NCBI GenBank assembly: GCA_002296655.1
Contig: DBIN01000041.1
Coordinates: 1 to 39,656 of the forward strand
Direction: 5' to 3'
Origin: Acinetobacter sp. UBA801
GTDB lineage: Bacteria; Pseudomonadota; Gammaproteobacteria; Pseudomonadales; Moraxellaceae
DNA length: 39,656 nt
The translations under genes were made by a program, and so were the position numbers. Position 1 is the stretch's first letter, and every line of letters begins with the position of its first letter. The notes beneath the pieces are model-generated. The model made no database searches. It worked only from the letters and a program-made list of their open reading frames with translations, and was not told the DNA's origin. This document shows, piece after piece, positions 31,208 through 39,656 of this stretch.

Positions 31208-32191
31208 TTAGGCAAGCTGTGCAGGAAAACTAATCACCTGCTCTAAACGCATCTGCTCAGTTGCAACCATCAATAAGCGATCTATACCCAAGGCGATACC
31301 TGAACATTCAGGCATATTGGGTAAAGCAGCCAATAAATATTCATCAATAGGCATCACATGTAAACCAAGACCTGCGCGTTCTACATTATCGGCTTCAAAA
31401 CGGGAACGCAGCACCACAGCATCAACCAATTCATCATAGGCATTGGCAAGCTCTAAACCTTCGATATAAAGCTCAAAACGGGCTGCAACCAACTCCCCAT
31501 CATCATCTGTTCTGGTTTTAGCTAAAGATGCCAATTCAGGCGGAAAATCAGTTAAGAACACGGGAGCATCAAAACCCAAACTTGGTTCTACAAAATGTGA
31601 AAACAATAGGTCGATATAGCCTAGACGATCATCCCCCAAATCCAGATGCAAACCCACACGATGACAACAGTCTTTCAATTGTTGCAGACTTGCCTGTAAA
31701 GGATTTAAATCCAAACGATCCATAAATGCATGTTTATAACTTAATACCGTTGGACGTACTTCGCCAAAGCGTTGTTTTAAAGTCAGATTGAGTAAATCTG
31801 TCACCTCAAACATGAGATCTTTCAGGCTAAATTGGGGACGATACCATTCCAACATGGTAAATTCACTGTTGTGTTTACGCCCATGTTCATCATCACGAAA
31901 AACTTTGCAAATTTGATAAATAGCACCACTGCCACTGGCCAATAAACGCTTCATGGCAAATTCAGGTGAGGTCTGTAAATAGTGCGTATGCAATTTGCCC
32001 TGCACATGGCGCTGAGCTTGCACTGAAGCTAAATGAACATCAGTTACTCCTGCCTGTGACAAAATTGGCGTTTCAACCTCAAGTACCTCACGTTCCGCAA
32101 AAAACTGGCGTATCTGTGCATACAATTGCGCACGTGCGCGCATGCTGTTTAAGTCGCAAGTGGGTTGATATTGCAGATGATTTGAACTCAT
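31208..32191 (-). CDS. epmA: EF-P-(R)-beta-lysine ligase (GenX/PoxA family)
   Basis: A 327-residue class II lysyl-tRNA-synthetase-like enzyme without the tRNA-binding domain. It attaches beta-lysine to elongation factor P. Seen: motif 2 region 'ICKVFRDDEHGRKHNSEFTM' and motif 3 'CSGIALGIDRLLMVA'. The N-terminus 'FFAEREVLEVETPILSQAG' is typical. The ATG at 32191 overlaps the pdxB stop as ATGA and has GGAGG nine bases upstream; the frame open to 32218 is inside pdxB. EpmB, the lysine mutase partner, is not in the window. Confidence 0.93.
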   Translation of the reverse strand: MSSNHLQYQPTCDLNSMRARAQLYAQIRQFFAEREVLEVETPILSQAGVTDVHLASVQAQRHVQGKLHTHYLQTSPEFAMKRLLASGSGAIYQICKVFRDDEHGRKHNSEFTMLEWYRPQFSLKDLMFEVTDLLNLTLKQRFGEVRPTVLSYKHAFMDRLDLNPLQASLQQLKDCCHRVGLHLDLGDDRLGYIDLLFSHFVEPSLGFDAPVFLTDFPPELASLAKTRTDDDGELVAARFELYIEGLELANAYDELVDAVVLRSRFEADNVERAGLGLHVMPIDEYLLAALPNMPECSGIALGIDRLLMVATEQMRLEQVISFPAQLA

Positions 32192-33255
32192 GCTTGTGGG
32201 CCTCCATGCGCTGCCCATTCACGACGCAGAGGATAAGTTTTTCTTAAATGATCAAAAGCCTGCTGCTCAACTTTGCCCGCTTTGACACAGGCACGTAAAT
32301 TAGCATCATCCTGTGCAATATCATAAATTTGGTTTAAATGTGCACGCAGACTATTTTTCAAATCGTGTGTTTGAAAGTATTGCGCGCAGCTTGGCAATTG
32401 AGTTTCAAATTGTTTTGTTGCCTCTAAACCAAACTTTTCACAAAAAGCCTGATAAATCATTTGTGTACCGCGTGCCTTTCCCTCAAGGCTATACCCTGCA
32501 ATATGCGGGGTTGCCAAAGCAAGCAAGTCCAATAATTCTGCAGAGATTTCAGGCTCATTTTCAAAAACATCTAATACCACTAAACGCTGGGTACGCTGAA
32601 TATCCTGCATTAAAGCCGCTTCTTCCACCACTGGCCCACGTGCTGAATTAATCAACATGGCTTGAGGTTTCATACGTGCCAAACGTGTTGCATTGATTAA
32701 ATGATAAGTAGGATGCTCGCCAGTTTCAGTTAAAGGCACATGAATAGAAATCGCATCTGCCTGCTGTAATACTGCATTTAAGTCAGATTGCTGCACATTG
32801 GGTAACTGTACAAATGGATCATAAGCGATAACATCCCAACCCAGTAATTGTGCCATTTTGACCAAGCGCGAGCCAACATTGCCCAGCCCAATAATGCCAA
32901 GTTTAAAGTCATGATTGGCATGTAGTAATTCAGGCTTGAGATGAAGCAATGCAGTAATGACATACTCACTCACCGCCTGCGCATTACAACCCGCCGCATT
33001 TGACCAGGTAATATCCTGCTGCTCGATGGCTGGAATATCAAGATGGTCTGTGCCAATGGTCGCGCTACCGATAAATTGAAGCGCTGTCTGTTGAATCAGT
33101 GCTGCGTTCACTTGGGTGACGGAACGAACTAACAGCGCATCAGCATCTTGCACTTCTTGATGCGTTAGTCGACGCCCTGCCTTATGCTCTATTTCAGCCA
33201 AATCTGCAAAGAAATAATCGGTATATGCCAGATTTTCATCTGCGATGATTTTCAT
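32188..33255 (-). CDS. pdxB: Erythronate-4-phosphate dehydrogenase
   Basis: A 355-residue NAD-dependent 2-hydroxyacid dehydrogenase in pyridoxal phosphate synthesis. Rossmann loop: 'LGIIGLGNVGSRLVKMAQ' (about residues 123-140). Catalytic Arg, Glu and His are in 'INSARGPVVEEAAL', 'DVFENEPEIS' and 'ATPHIAGYSLEGK'. The N-terminus 'MKIIADENLAYTDYFF' is the family signature. It overlaps epmA by four bases, so the two are co-translated. Confidence 0.95.
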   Translation of the reverse strand: MKIIADENLAYTDYFFADLAEIEHKAGRRLTHQEVQDADALLVRSVTQVNAALIQQTALQFIGSATIGTDHLDIPAIEQQDITWSNAAGCNAQAVSEYVITALLHLKPELLHANHDFKLGIIGLGNVGSRLVKMAQLLGWDVIAYDPFVQLPNVQQSDLNAVLQQADAISIHVPLTETGEHPTYHLINATRLARMKPQAMLINSARGPVVEEAALMQDIQRTQRLVVLDVFENEPEISAELLDLLALATPHIAGYSLEGKARGTQMIYQAFCEKFGLEATKQFETQLPSCAQYFQTHDLKNSLRAHLNQIYDIAQDDANLRACVKAGKVEQQAFDHLRKTYPLRREWAAHGGPQA

Positions 33256-33408
33256 AACGCCATCCCATGTGTATTTGCCTGTTTATGATAGCTTGAGTTG
33301 TCTAGGATGACTACGATTGTTGATATTGATGCAGAATTGTTGAACAGCAATCTGACTATTCATTTCGGCAGAAACATGCACATTTATATTGAGACTAAAT
33401 ATTCGCAC

Positions 33409-33437
33409 AAAAAAATCAGCCACCCGAAGGTGGCTGA
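33409..33437 (-). terminator. purL terminator
   Basis: On the minus strand TCAGCCACC-TTCG-GGTGGCTGA is a perfect 9-bp stem with a UUCG-type loop followed by seven T, 27 bases past the purL stop. It is the clearest terminator in the window. The rest of 33256-33408 holds the pdxB promoter region and no gene. Confidence 0.92.
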
Positions 33438-33463
33438 CTGCTATAGATTAAGCCAGTGAAATC

Positions 33464-36400
33464 TTAACCAATAAATTTGCGCGCATTGCGGAACATACGT
33501 AACCATGCACCATCTTCAGCCCATTCTTCAGGTTTCCAAGAATGTTGAATCGCACGGAAATTACGTTCAGGGTGCGGCATCATAATTGTTGCACGACCAT
33601 CTTTTGAAGTCACACCTGAAATACCTTCTGGTGAACCATTCGGGTTCATAGGGTAATGCTGTGTCGTATTTCCGTGACTATCGACATATCGTAAAATCAC
33701 TTGGTTCCCTGCGTTTAAGGCTGCCAAATCAACTTCGGGTGCAACGACACGACCTTCGCCATGCGCCACTGCGATTGGTAAAATCGAGCCTTCCATATCT
33801 TGCAATAATACAGAATTCGATTTTTCCACACGTACGTTAACGCTACGTGCTTCAAACACTTCTGAGGTATTACGATGGAAACGTGGCCACGCTTCTGCAC
33901 CCGGAATGAGTGGCGCTAATTGTGACAACATTTGACAACCGTTACAGATACCCAATGAGAATGTTTCTTGACGATTAAAGAATTTCTCAAACTGATCACG
34001 TAATTTCGAGTTGAACAAAACTGATTTCGCCCAGCCACCGCCAGCACCTAAGACGTCACCATAAGAGAAACCACCACACGCTACCAAGCCTTCAAAGTCG
34101 TCTAAATCGACACGTCCTGCAAGCAAGTCGCTCATGTGTACGTCAACGGTGTTAAAGCCGACTTTGTCAAATGCTGCCGCCATTTCGACATGACCGTTTA
34201 CGCCTTGTTCACGTAAAATCACCATGTTAGGACGACGTGTGTTGATATACGGCGCTTCTACAGGTTCATTTAAATCAAAGCTTGGTTGTGCAATTAAACC
34301 TTTGTGGGCTTTATCGGTAATTAATGCAAACTCTTGATCTGCTGTTTCCGAGTTATCACGTAAACGTTGGATTTGGTGAGATACTTCAGTCCACGCCACT
34401 TGCAAGTCAGCACGTTCAAGAACCAAACCATTCACAGACAATTGATCGGTATTATTAACAGTACCCACGACTGTAATTGTATCTTTCAGTGCAGATGCAG
34501 CGACTTCTGCTGCCAAGGCTGCCCAATCTGCTTTAGAAATTTGCAATACTGCACCAATTTCTTCAGCAAACAATGCTGCAACAGATTGATCTTCAAGTGC
34601 CACACCTAAACGTGAAGCAAACATCATTTCTGCAACAGTCGCCACTAAACCACCATCACCAATGTCGTGATAGGCTTGGATCAGACCACGTGCATTCCAA
34701 TCTTGTACCAACGCAAAGAAAGCTTTGAACTCATCAAAATTGTCTACATCTGGTGTGATTGAACCAATGGCTTTATACACCTGTGCCAAAATTGAACCAC
34801 CTAAACGGAACTGACCTTTAGACAAATCAATACGCACTAACACTGAATCGGTATTTTTTAATTCAGGAGTTAAGGTTTTGCGTACATCGGTTACAGGTGC
34901 AAAGGCTGTGATAACACCTGACATTGGTGACGTTACAGATTTGTCTTCACCTTCGTCATTCCAAGTGGTACGCATAGACAATGAGTCTTTACCTACTGGA
35001 ATTGCAATACCTAGTGCAGGACACATTTCCATACCAATGGCTTTAACACCTTCAAACAAGGCTTGGTCTTCACCTTTTTGCCCTGCTGCCGCCATCCAGT
35101 TTGCAGACAATTTAATGTCGCTAATCTGGTCAATTTTGGCTGACATGATATTGGAAATAGATTCCGCCACTGCCAAACGTGCAGATGCTGCTGGGTTTAA
35201 CAATGCTACAGGCGGACGTTCACCCATTGCCATTGCTTCACCTGTGAAGCCTTGCAAGCTAGTGGTCGTCACTGCTGCATCCGCAACAGGGACTTGCCAT
35301 GGGCCAACCATCTGATCACGTGCAACCATACCAGTAATTGAACGATCACCAATGGTAATGAGGAATGATTTAGAAGCAACGGTTGGATTCTTGATGACGC
35401 GGTAAATCGCATCTTTCAGATCAGTAACTTGAGCGGCATCAAAATCATCGCCTTGACGCTTAATGCTTTCATAAGAACGGCTCATGCGAGGTGTACCACC
35501 TAAGATGACCTGCATTGGTATATCTACAGCGTTATTATTGAATAGTGGATCTTCAACAGTTAAATGACGTGCTTCAGTCGCTTCACCCAATACCGCAAAC
35601 GGACAACGTTCACGCGCACAAATCGATTCAAATAACTCTAAGGAACTTGGACGAATAGCCAATACATAACGCTCTTGCGCTTCGTTTGACCAAATTTCCA
35701 TTGGCGACATGCCTGGTTCTAAAGATGGAATTTTACGTAAATCAAGCACTGCACCTAATTCGTGATCATTCACCAACTCAGGCATTGCGTTAGAAATACC
35801 CCCTGCACCCACGTCATGCACAGACACGATTGGGTTGGCATCTTCCAAACGCCAGCATGTATCAATCACTTCTTGGCAACGGCGTTCCATTTCTGGGTTT
35901 TCACGTTGTACTGAAGCAAAGTCAAGGTTTTCACCCATGGTTCCGCTATCTACAGAAGATGCAGCGCCACCACCCAAACCAATCAACATCGCAGGGCCGC
36001 CTAAAACGATTAATAAATCGCCCGGCTCAATTGGGTCTTTTTCGACATGGTCTGGACGAATGTTACCGTAACCCCCTGCAATCATGATTGGTTTATGGAA
36101 GCCTTTGACTTCGCCATTCACGTTTTGCTCGAAAGTACGGAAGTAACCATTTAACGCAGGACGACCAAATTCGTTGTTAAACGCTGCACCGCCCAATGGG
36201 CCTTCAATCATAATTTGTAATGGCGATGCTATACGTGAAGGCTTGCCGTAGTTTTCTTCCCAAGGCTGTTCAAAACCAGGAATGTTTAAATTCGATACCG
36301 TAAAGCCTGTTAAACCAGCTTTTGGTTTACCACCACGACCTGTCGCGCCTTCATCACGGATTTCACCACCCGAACCTGTCGCAGCACCTGCAAATGGTGC

Positions 36401-37300
36401 AATTGCAGTTGGGTGGTTGTGCGTTTCCACTTTCATTAGAATGTGGGCAGCTTGGCTCTTATATTTATAAACGTAGTGACCTGTTGCAGCATCTTTTTTC
36501 GGATAGAAACGCTGCGTGTCAAAACCAACTATCACCGAAGCGTTGTCTTTATAAGCCGACAATACATCTGTTGGTGATTCTTTATAAGTGTTTTTGATCA
36601 TTTGGAACAATGACAATGGCTGTACTTCGCCATCAATTGTCCATTCTGAACCAAAGATTTTGTGACGGCAGTGTTCAGAATTGGCTTGCGCAAACATCAT
36701 CAATTCGATGTCATGCGGATTACGGCCTATCTTGATAAATGCTTCAGTTAAATAATCTATTTCTTCATCAGACAAGGCAAAACCAAACTCGCTGTTGGCT
36801 TTTACCAATGCCGCCTTACCTTCACCCAAAATATCAATGCTATTTAAAGGTTTTGGTTCAGTTTCAACAAATAACGCTGCAGCATCATCAATGTGATTAA
36901 ACACACTTTCAGTCATGCGGTCATGCAATACTTGTTTTAGTTCGTTTGAAACGTCTGCAATACCCTTCAAGGTAAACAAAACACCGCGTTCTAGGCGGTG
37001 TACAGGCGTATTACAGTTGGCAAAAATATCGGTTGCTTTTGATGACCAAGGAGAAATTGTGCCCACACGTGGTGTCACTAAAATTTGAACTTCATCACTT
37101 GCAGCTTGGCGTAATTCAAAAGATGCACCATCATTTAAAAGCTGTAAAGCAGATTGCTGTTGTTGCTCGTCGAGCGCTTGGTCAAATAAATAAACCCATT
37201 GGCTATCGAAAGATTGAACAGAACTCATTGACGCTAAACGGTTTAAGAGTTGAGTTTTCTTAAAAGATGAATGTGCAGGTGCACCGGCAACGATAAACAT
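33464..37300 (-). CDS. purL: Phosphoribosylformylglycinamidine synthase, large single-chain form
   Basis: A 1278-residue enzyme of purine synthesis that turns FGAR and glutamine into FGAM. Seen: N-terminal '[20 protein letters not shown]', the ATP-binding core with '[20 protein letters not shown]' and '[20 protein letters not shown]', and the C-terminal glutaminase with the Cys nucleophile in '[17 protein letters not shown]' and the His/Glu of '[10 protein letters not shown]'. The ATG at 37300 is chosen because homologues begin [12 protein letters not shown]; the frame is open 14 codons further. Length is as expected for proteobacteria. Confidence 0.97.
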   Translation of the reverse strand: MFIVAGAPAHSSFKKTQLLNRLASMSSVQSFDSQWVYLFDQALDEQQQQSALQLLNDGASFELRQAASDEVQILVTPRVGTISPWSSKATDIFANCNTPVHRLERGVLFTLKGIADVSNELKQVLHDRMTESVFNHIDDAAALFVETEPKPLNSIDILGEGKAALVKANSEFGFALSDEEIDYLTEAFIKIGRNPHDIELMMFAQANSEHCRHKIFGSEWTIDGEVQPLSLFQMIKNTYKESPTDVLSAYKDNASVIVGFDTQRFYPKKDAATGHYVYKYKSQAAHILMKVETHNHPTAIAPFAGAATGSGGEIRDEGATGRGGKPKAGLTGFTVSNLNIPGFEQPWEENYGKPSRIASPLQIMIEGPLGGAAFNNEFGRPALNGYFRTFEQNVNGEVKGFHKPIMIAGGYGNIRPDHVEKDPIEPGDLLIVLGGPAMLIGLGGGAASSVDSGTMGENLDFASVQRENPEMERRCQEVIDTCWRLEDANPIVSVHDVGAGGISNAMPELVNDHELGAVLDLRKIPSLEPGMSPMEIWSNEAQERYVLAIRPSSLELFESICARERCPFAVLGEATEARHLTVEDPLFNNNAVDIPMQVILGGTPRMSRSYESIKRQGDDFDAAQVTDLKDAIYRVIKNPTVASKSFLITIGDRSITGMVARDQMVGPWQVPVADAAVTTTSLQGFTGEAMAMGERPPVALLNPAASARLAVAESISNIMSAKIDQISDIKLSANWMAAAGQKGEDQALFEGVKAIGMEMCPALGIAIPVGKDSLSMRTTWNDEGEDKSVTSPMSGVITAFAPVTDVRKTLTPELKNTDSVLVRIDLSKGQFRLGGSILAQVYKAIGSITPDVDNFDEFKAFFALVQDWNARGLIQAYHDIGDGGLVATVAEMMFASRLGVALEDQSVAALFAEEIGAVLQISKADWAALAAEVAASALKDTITVVGTVNNTDQLSVNGLVLERADLQVAWTEVSHQIQRLRDNSETADQEFALITDKAHKGLIAQPSFDLNEPVEAPYINTRRPNMVILREQGVNGHVEMAAAFDKVGFNTVDVHMSDLLAGRVDLDDFEGLVACGGFSYGDVLGAGGGWAKSVLFNSKLRDQFEKFFNRQETFSLGICNGCQMLSQLAPLIPGAEAWPRFHRNTSEVFEARSVNVRVEKSNSVLLQDMEGSILPIAVAHGEGRVVAPEVDLAALNAGNQVILRYVDSHGNTTQHYPMNPNGSPEGISGVTSKDGRATIMMPHPERNFRAIQHSWKPEEWAEDGAWLRMFRNARKFIG

Positions 37301-37565
37301 GCTGATTTTGGCTCCACGGGCTGATCTTTTGGACCATGCCACAATGTGACTTGAAGAGAGCGCATATTCTACTGCGAAATGCCATAATCAGCTAGATGGA
37401 AAATGGTTTTCTTGGTGCGTTTCGGCAGTAAAACTTGTGAATATTATTTTTATCACAAAATTTAAGCCGACTACCTAAAACATAGGTTTGTCGACCTATA
37501 TCAAACTTGAATCAAATAATTGATTCAAACTACTCAAAGCGCCTTTAGTACTCCTAATTTGAAAA
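37301..37565. other. purL upstream region with two perfect dyads, no gene seen
   Basis: Non-coding. It holds ATAGGT-N6-ACCTAT (37482-37499) and TTGAATCAA-ATAA-TTGATTCAA (37507-37528), the latter a 22-bp dyad with 9-base arms. Either could be an operator; which gene they serve is not clear because the region to the right is rearranged. Confidence 0.5.
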
Positions 37566-37677
37566 GGCTTTGTTGCATAAAAAATAAGAATATGATTTTA
37601 TTATATTTATTTAGAGCTTAAAATTTATACAGAAATTTTAAAATTAGTCAGTTGCAAAATGTTTGTGCAACAAAGTC
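37566..37677. mobile_element. Short MITE-like element with IS-type terminal inverted repeats
   Basis: GGCTTTGTTGCATAAA (37566-37581) and, inverted at 37677-37662, GACTTTGTTGCACAAA match at 14 of 16 positions and bound a 112-base AT-rich core with no gene. The GGCTTTGTTGCA terminus is typical of IS elements common in Acinetobacter (IS1006/IS1008-like). No clear target duplication flanks it. Confidence 0.7.
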
Positions 37678-37709
37678 CATCAGAAGATATCCTCACAAAG
37701 AAAAACTTA

Positions 37710-37853
37710 TTATATTTTCTTTGCGAAACGCAACTCATTCTTAGACCTACGAATTCGCCAAACTCCTAAAAATAAGAAAATACTACCAGATCCTAACAAA
37801 TAAATTAATTTTGGCAAAACAATTGAAGTTTTAACGCCCATTTGATTTAACTG
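37710..37853 (-). pseudogene. C-terminal remnant of a membrane protein cut by the IS3 fragment
   Basis: On the minus strand the frame open from the IS boundary reads QLNQMGVKTSIVLPKLIYLL..., one membrane span (LLGSGSIFLFLGVW) and a basic tail 'RIRRSKNELRFAKKI'. It stops at 37710. Whether the ATG at 37841 is a start or an internal Met of a longer lost gene is unclear; the lack of a ribosome binding site favours a remnant. Confidence 0.5.
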
Positions 37854-37979
37854 ATCCTAGACAAAATAATGGACAGCACGTCCCTCTAAAGATAACGTAA
37901 CTTTAATCTTTGGAGATTCAAGAAATGGCTAAACGTTTTAGTCCCGAATTTAAACAGCAAGCGATTGATTATGCACTTC
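37851..37979 (+). mobile_element. Truncated 5' end of an IS3-family insertion sequence
   Basis: CTGATCCTAGACAAAATAATG at about 37851 looks like the IS terminus, and a frame at 37925 begins MAKRFSPEFKQQAIDYAL, the start of an IS3-type OrfA transposase, with GGAG upstream. It ends abruptly at 37976-37981, where arsH sequence begins. The remaining IS is gone, so the element is dead. Confidence 0.75.
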
Positions 37980-38228
37980 TTTAACCTTTGGATGCTCAAT
38001 TTCCGCATCTTCGGGTAAGGGTAGGCCTTTTGGATGAAAGATTTTTACTTCAGCGCCAAACTGCTCCAAAATACGTCCTGCTTCCATCACCGCCAATCGG
38101 CTGTATGAGCGCTCACGGTTTGAACCATACAGCAGCAAAATACGCGGTGGATGATGCAGCTCTTTAGCTTGTACTTTTTCTAAAGTAGGTTGATCCAAAA
38201 GATTCATATCTACATTTGGGAGAGTCAT
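37979..38228 (-). pseudogene. arsH: arsH fragment, first 83 codons, truncated by the IS remnant
   Basis: ArsH is an FMN-dependent NADPH oxidoreductase of arsenic operons, usually about 230 residues. Here the N-terminal part 'PPRILLLYGSNRERSYSRLA' (FMN phosphate loop) and 'GLPLPEDAEIEHPKVKE' is intact, then the frame runs into IS sequence and stops. The protein would lack most of the flavodoxin fold and is surely inactive. The start at 38228 is six bases after the ACR3 gene stop, with GAGGTG within that gene's end. Confidence 0.85.
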
Positions 38229-38233
38229 AGAAA

Positions 38234-39277
38234 TTACACCTCTTCTTTAAAAAACTTTTTTCTAAGCCATAAAGACACGCTCACCAAAGCAATCAGCACA
38301 GGTACTTCAACCAATGGCCCAATCACCGTTGTAAAAGCGACTGGTGAAGCTAAACCGAATGTGGCGATTGCAACGGCAAGTGCTAATTCAAAGTTGTTTC
38401 CAGCCGCAGTAAAAGAGATTGCTGCTGTCTTCGGATAATCATTGCCCATCCATTTGCTCATAAAGAAGCTAATAAAGAACATCAAGACAAAGTAAATTGT
38501 TAAAGGAATCGCAATTCGTAAAACATCCATTGGCAGGCTTACAACATCACCACCTTTTAGGCTAAACATAGCCAAAATCGTGAACAGCAAAGCAATCAAA
38601 CTTAGAGGACTGATTTTCGGAATAAACTTGGTTTGATACCACTCCACGCCTTTTTGTTTCACCAAAATTAAGCGCGTTAAGAAACCTAATAAAAACGGAA
38701 TACCGAGATAAATCAAAACAGCATGGGTAATCGTCCAGAAATCAACATTGATCACTTGCCCTGCAACGCCAAAATAAGGCGGTAAAAAGGTCAAGAATAG
38801 CCAAGCATAAATACTAAAGAACAAAATCTGAAAGATACTGTTAAAAGCAACCAGTGCTGCGACATATTGGTTATCACCACAGGCCAAACCATTCCAAACC
38901 AGAACCATTGCAATACATCGTGCTAAGCCGATCAGGATTACGCCTGTCATGTACTCGGGATAACTCTGCAAAAATATGATTGCCAATGCAAACATCAGCA
39001 CGGGAGCGATCAGCCAGTTTTGTACTAAGGATAAAGTTAGTGTTTTCTTATCCTTAAATACTTGCGGTAACGTTGCATAGTCCACTTTTGCCAGTGGCGG
39101 ATACATCATCAAAATCAAACCTATCGCAATAGGAATATTGACTGAATCCACACTCATTTTATCCAAAGCGACAGAGGCTTGCGGAAAAAACACGCCTATC
39201 GCAATCCCTAAAGCCATGGCAATAAAAATCCATAGCGTGAGGTTACGATCTAAAAAGGATAATCTTTGTTGAGCCAT
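38234..39277 (-). CDS. acr3: ACR3-family arsenite efflux permease
   Basis: A 347-residue membrane protein with about ten spans. Family marks: '[20 protein letters not shown]', the conserved Cys in '[20 protein letters not shown]' and '[20 protein letters not shown]'. It exports arsenite made by the ArsC reductase coded just upstream. The ATG at 39277 is eight bases after the arsC stop; a longer frame reaches into arsC and is not needed. Also called arsB in some annotations. Confidence 0.93.
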   Translation of the reverse strand: MAQQRLSFLDRNLTLWIFIAMALGIAIGVFFPQASVALDKMSVDSVNIPIAIGLILMMYPPLAKVDYATLPQVFKDKKTLTLSLVQNWLIAPVLMFALAIIFLQSYPEYMTGVILIGLARCIAMVLVWNGLACGDNQYVAALVAFNSIFQILFFSIYAWLFLTFLPPYFGVAGQVINVDFWTITHAVLIYLGIPFLLGFLTRLILVKQKGVEWYQTKFIPKISPLSLIALLFTILAMFSLKGGDVVSLPMDVLRIAIPLTIYFVLMFFISFFMSKWMGNDYPKTAAISFTAAGNNFELALAVAIATFGLASPVAFTTVIGPLVEVPVLIALVSVSLWLRKKFFKEEV

Positions 39278-39284
39278 AATTTTC

Positions 39285-39656
39285 TCATTCAATATCTGAG
39301 ATGTGATTGATTGCAGCAATCAATTCAGGACGAGACATATGTGCTGTATCCAATGCAAATAAAGCATCTAAACGACGATTGATATGGTCTACAGTCACTT
39401 GGAATGCCTGTAATTTTTCTTCTTTAGGTAAGTCTAAGTGTGATGGATCAGCCAAACCCCAATGTGCCTTGATCGCTCCGCCTAAATAAAGCGGACACGC
39501 TTCTTGTGCTGCTGAATCACAAACCGTAATCACCACATCAGGTTGGTATTGTTCACAATCATCAATGGTTTTACTCCACAAACCATCTGTTGACAGACCT
39601 AGATTTTCCAAGGTTTCAATCGTCAGTGGGTGTACCTGTCCCGATGGTTTACTGCC
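39285..39656 (-). CDS. arsC: Arsenate reductase, low-molecular-weight phosphatase type, partial
   Basis: The frame runs off the right edge and gives the last 123 residues. '[20 protein letters not shown]' carries the second redox cysteines of the ArsC family, and '[20 protein letters not shown]' matches the loop before it. The catalytic N-terminal Cys-x5-Arg loop lies outside the window. The enzyme reduces arsenate to arsenite for export by the ACR3 permease that follows. Confidence 0.9.
   Translation of the reverse strand, partial: GSKPSGQVHPLTIETLENLGLSTDGLWSKTIDDCEQYQPDVVITVCDSAAQEACPLYLGGAIKAHWGLADPSHLDLPKEEKLQAFQVTVDHINRRLDALFALDTAHMSRPELIAAINHISDIE

Overview
The window is a piece of an Acinetobacter-like gammaproteobacterial chromosome. 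That assignment is inferred from AT-rich codon use, from the character of the housekeeping proteins and from the type of prophage and IS debris; no database was searched. It has three parts.

(1) Positions 1 to about 18,960 hold the right-hand part of a temperate tailed-phage prophage that runs off the left edge. Its control and replication region is lambda-like. A Cro-like gene and a CI/LexA-type repressor are divergent, and they are flanked by operators that fit one consensus, TTATTCA-N4-TGAATAA. The leftward early operon runs cro, rha, replication O (with origin iterons inside the gene), replication P, a string of small genes and a Q-like antiterminator. Past Q lie several intrinsic terminators, then the late genes: metallopeptidase, small and large terminase, a Mu gp29-type portal, a MuF-type head protein, a protease-scaffold fusion and a decoration-like protein. 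The rightward early operon (13,447-17,648) holds small accessory genes, a Sak4-like ATPase and a PrtN-like gene whose end overlaps the convergent tyrosine integrase. The integrase lies beside the right attachment junction, which cuts a carboxymuconolactone-decarboxylase-family host gene. Two genes carry clean nonsense mutations (amber near 71, ochre at 16,450), so the element may be decaying.

(2) Positions 19,000 to 37,300 are ordinary chromosome. They hold a Sel1-repeat protein, a C39-peptidase-like protein without its cysteine, an SAH riboswitch upstream of ahcY-metF, rsmE, a membrane PAS-GGDEF-EAL protein with a degenerate GGDEF motif, maeB, cca, epmA-pdxB and purL. ahcY and metF form a methyl-cycle unit. 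cca overlaps the maeB terminator.

(3) Positions 37,300 to the right edge are a scarred junction. A short IS-derived (MITE-like) element, the tail of a membrane-protein gene and the 5' end of an IS3-family element adjoin a truncated arsH, followed by an ACR3 arsenite efflux gene and a partial arsC. This is an arsenic-resistance operon read leftward whose last gene is broken.

The most informative non-coding structures are the five-site operator set, the iteron origin within the O gene, the hairpin leader of the rightward early operon, terminators placed inside or in front of the late operon, the SAH riboswitch, and an inverted repeat at the left edge of the window that may be an assembly artefact.
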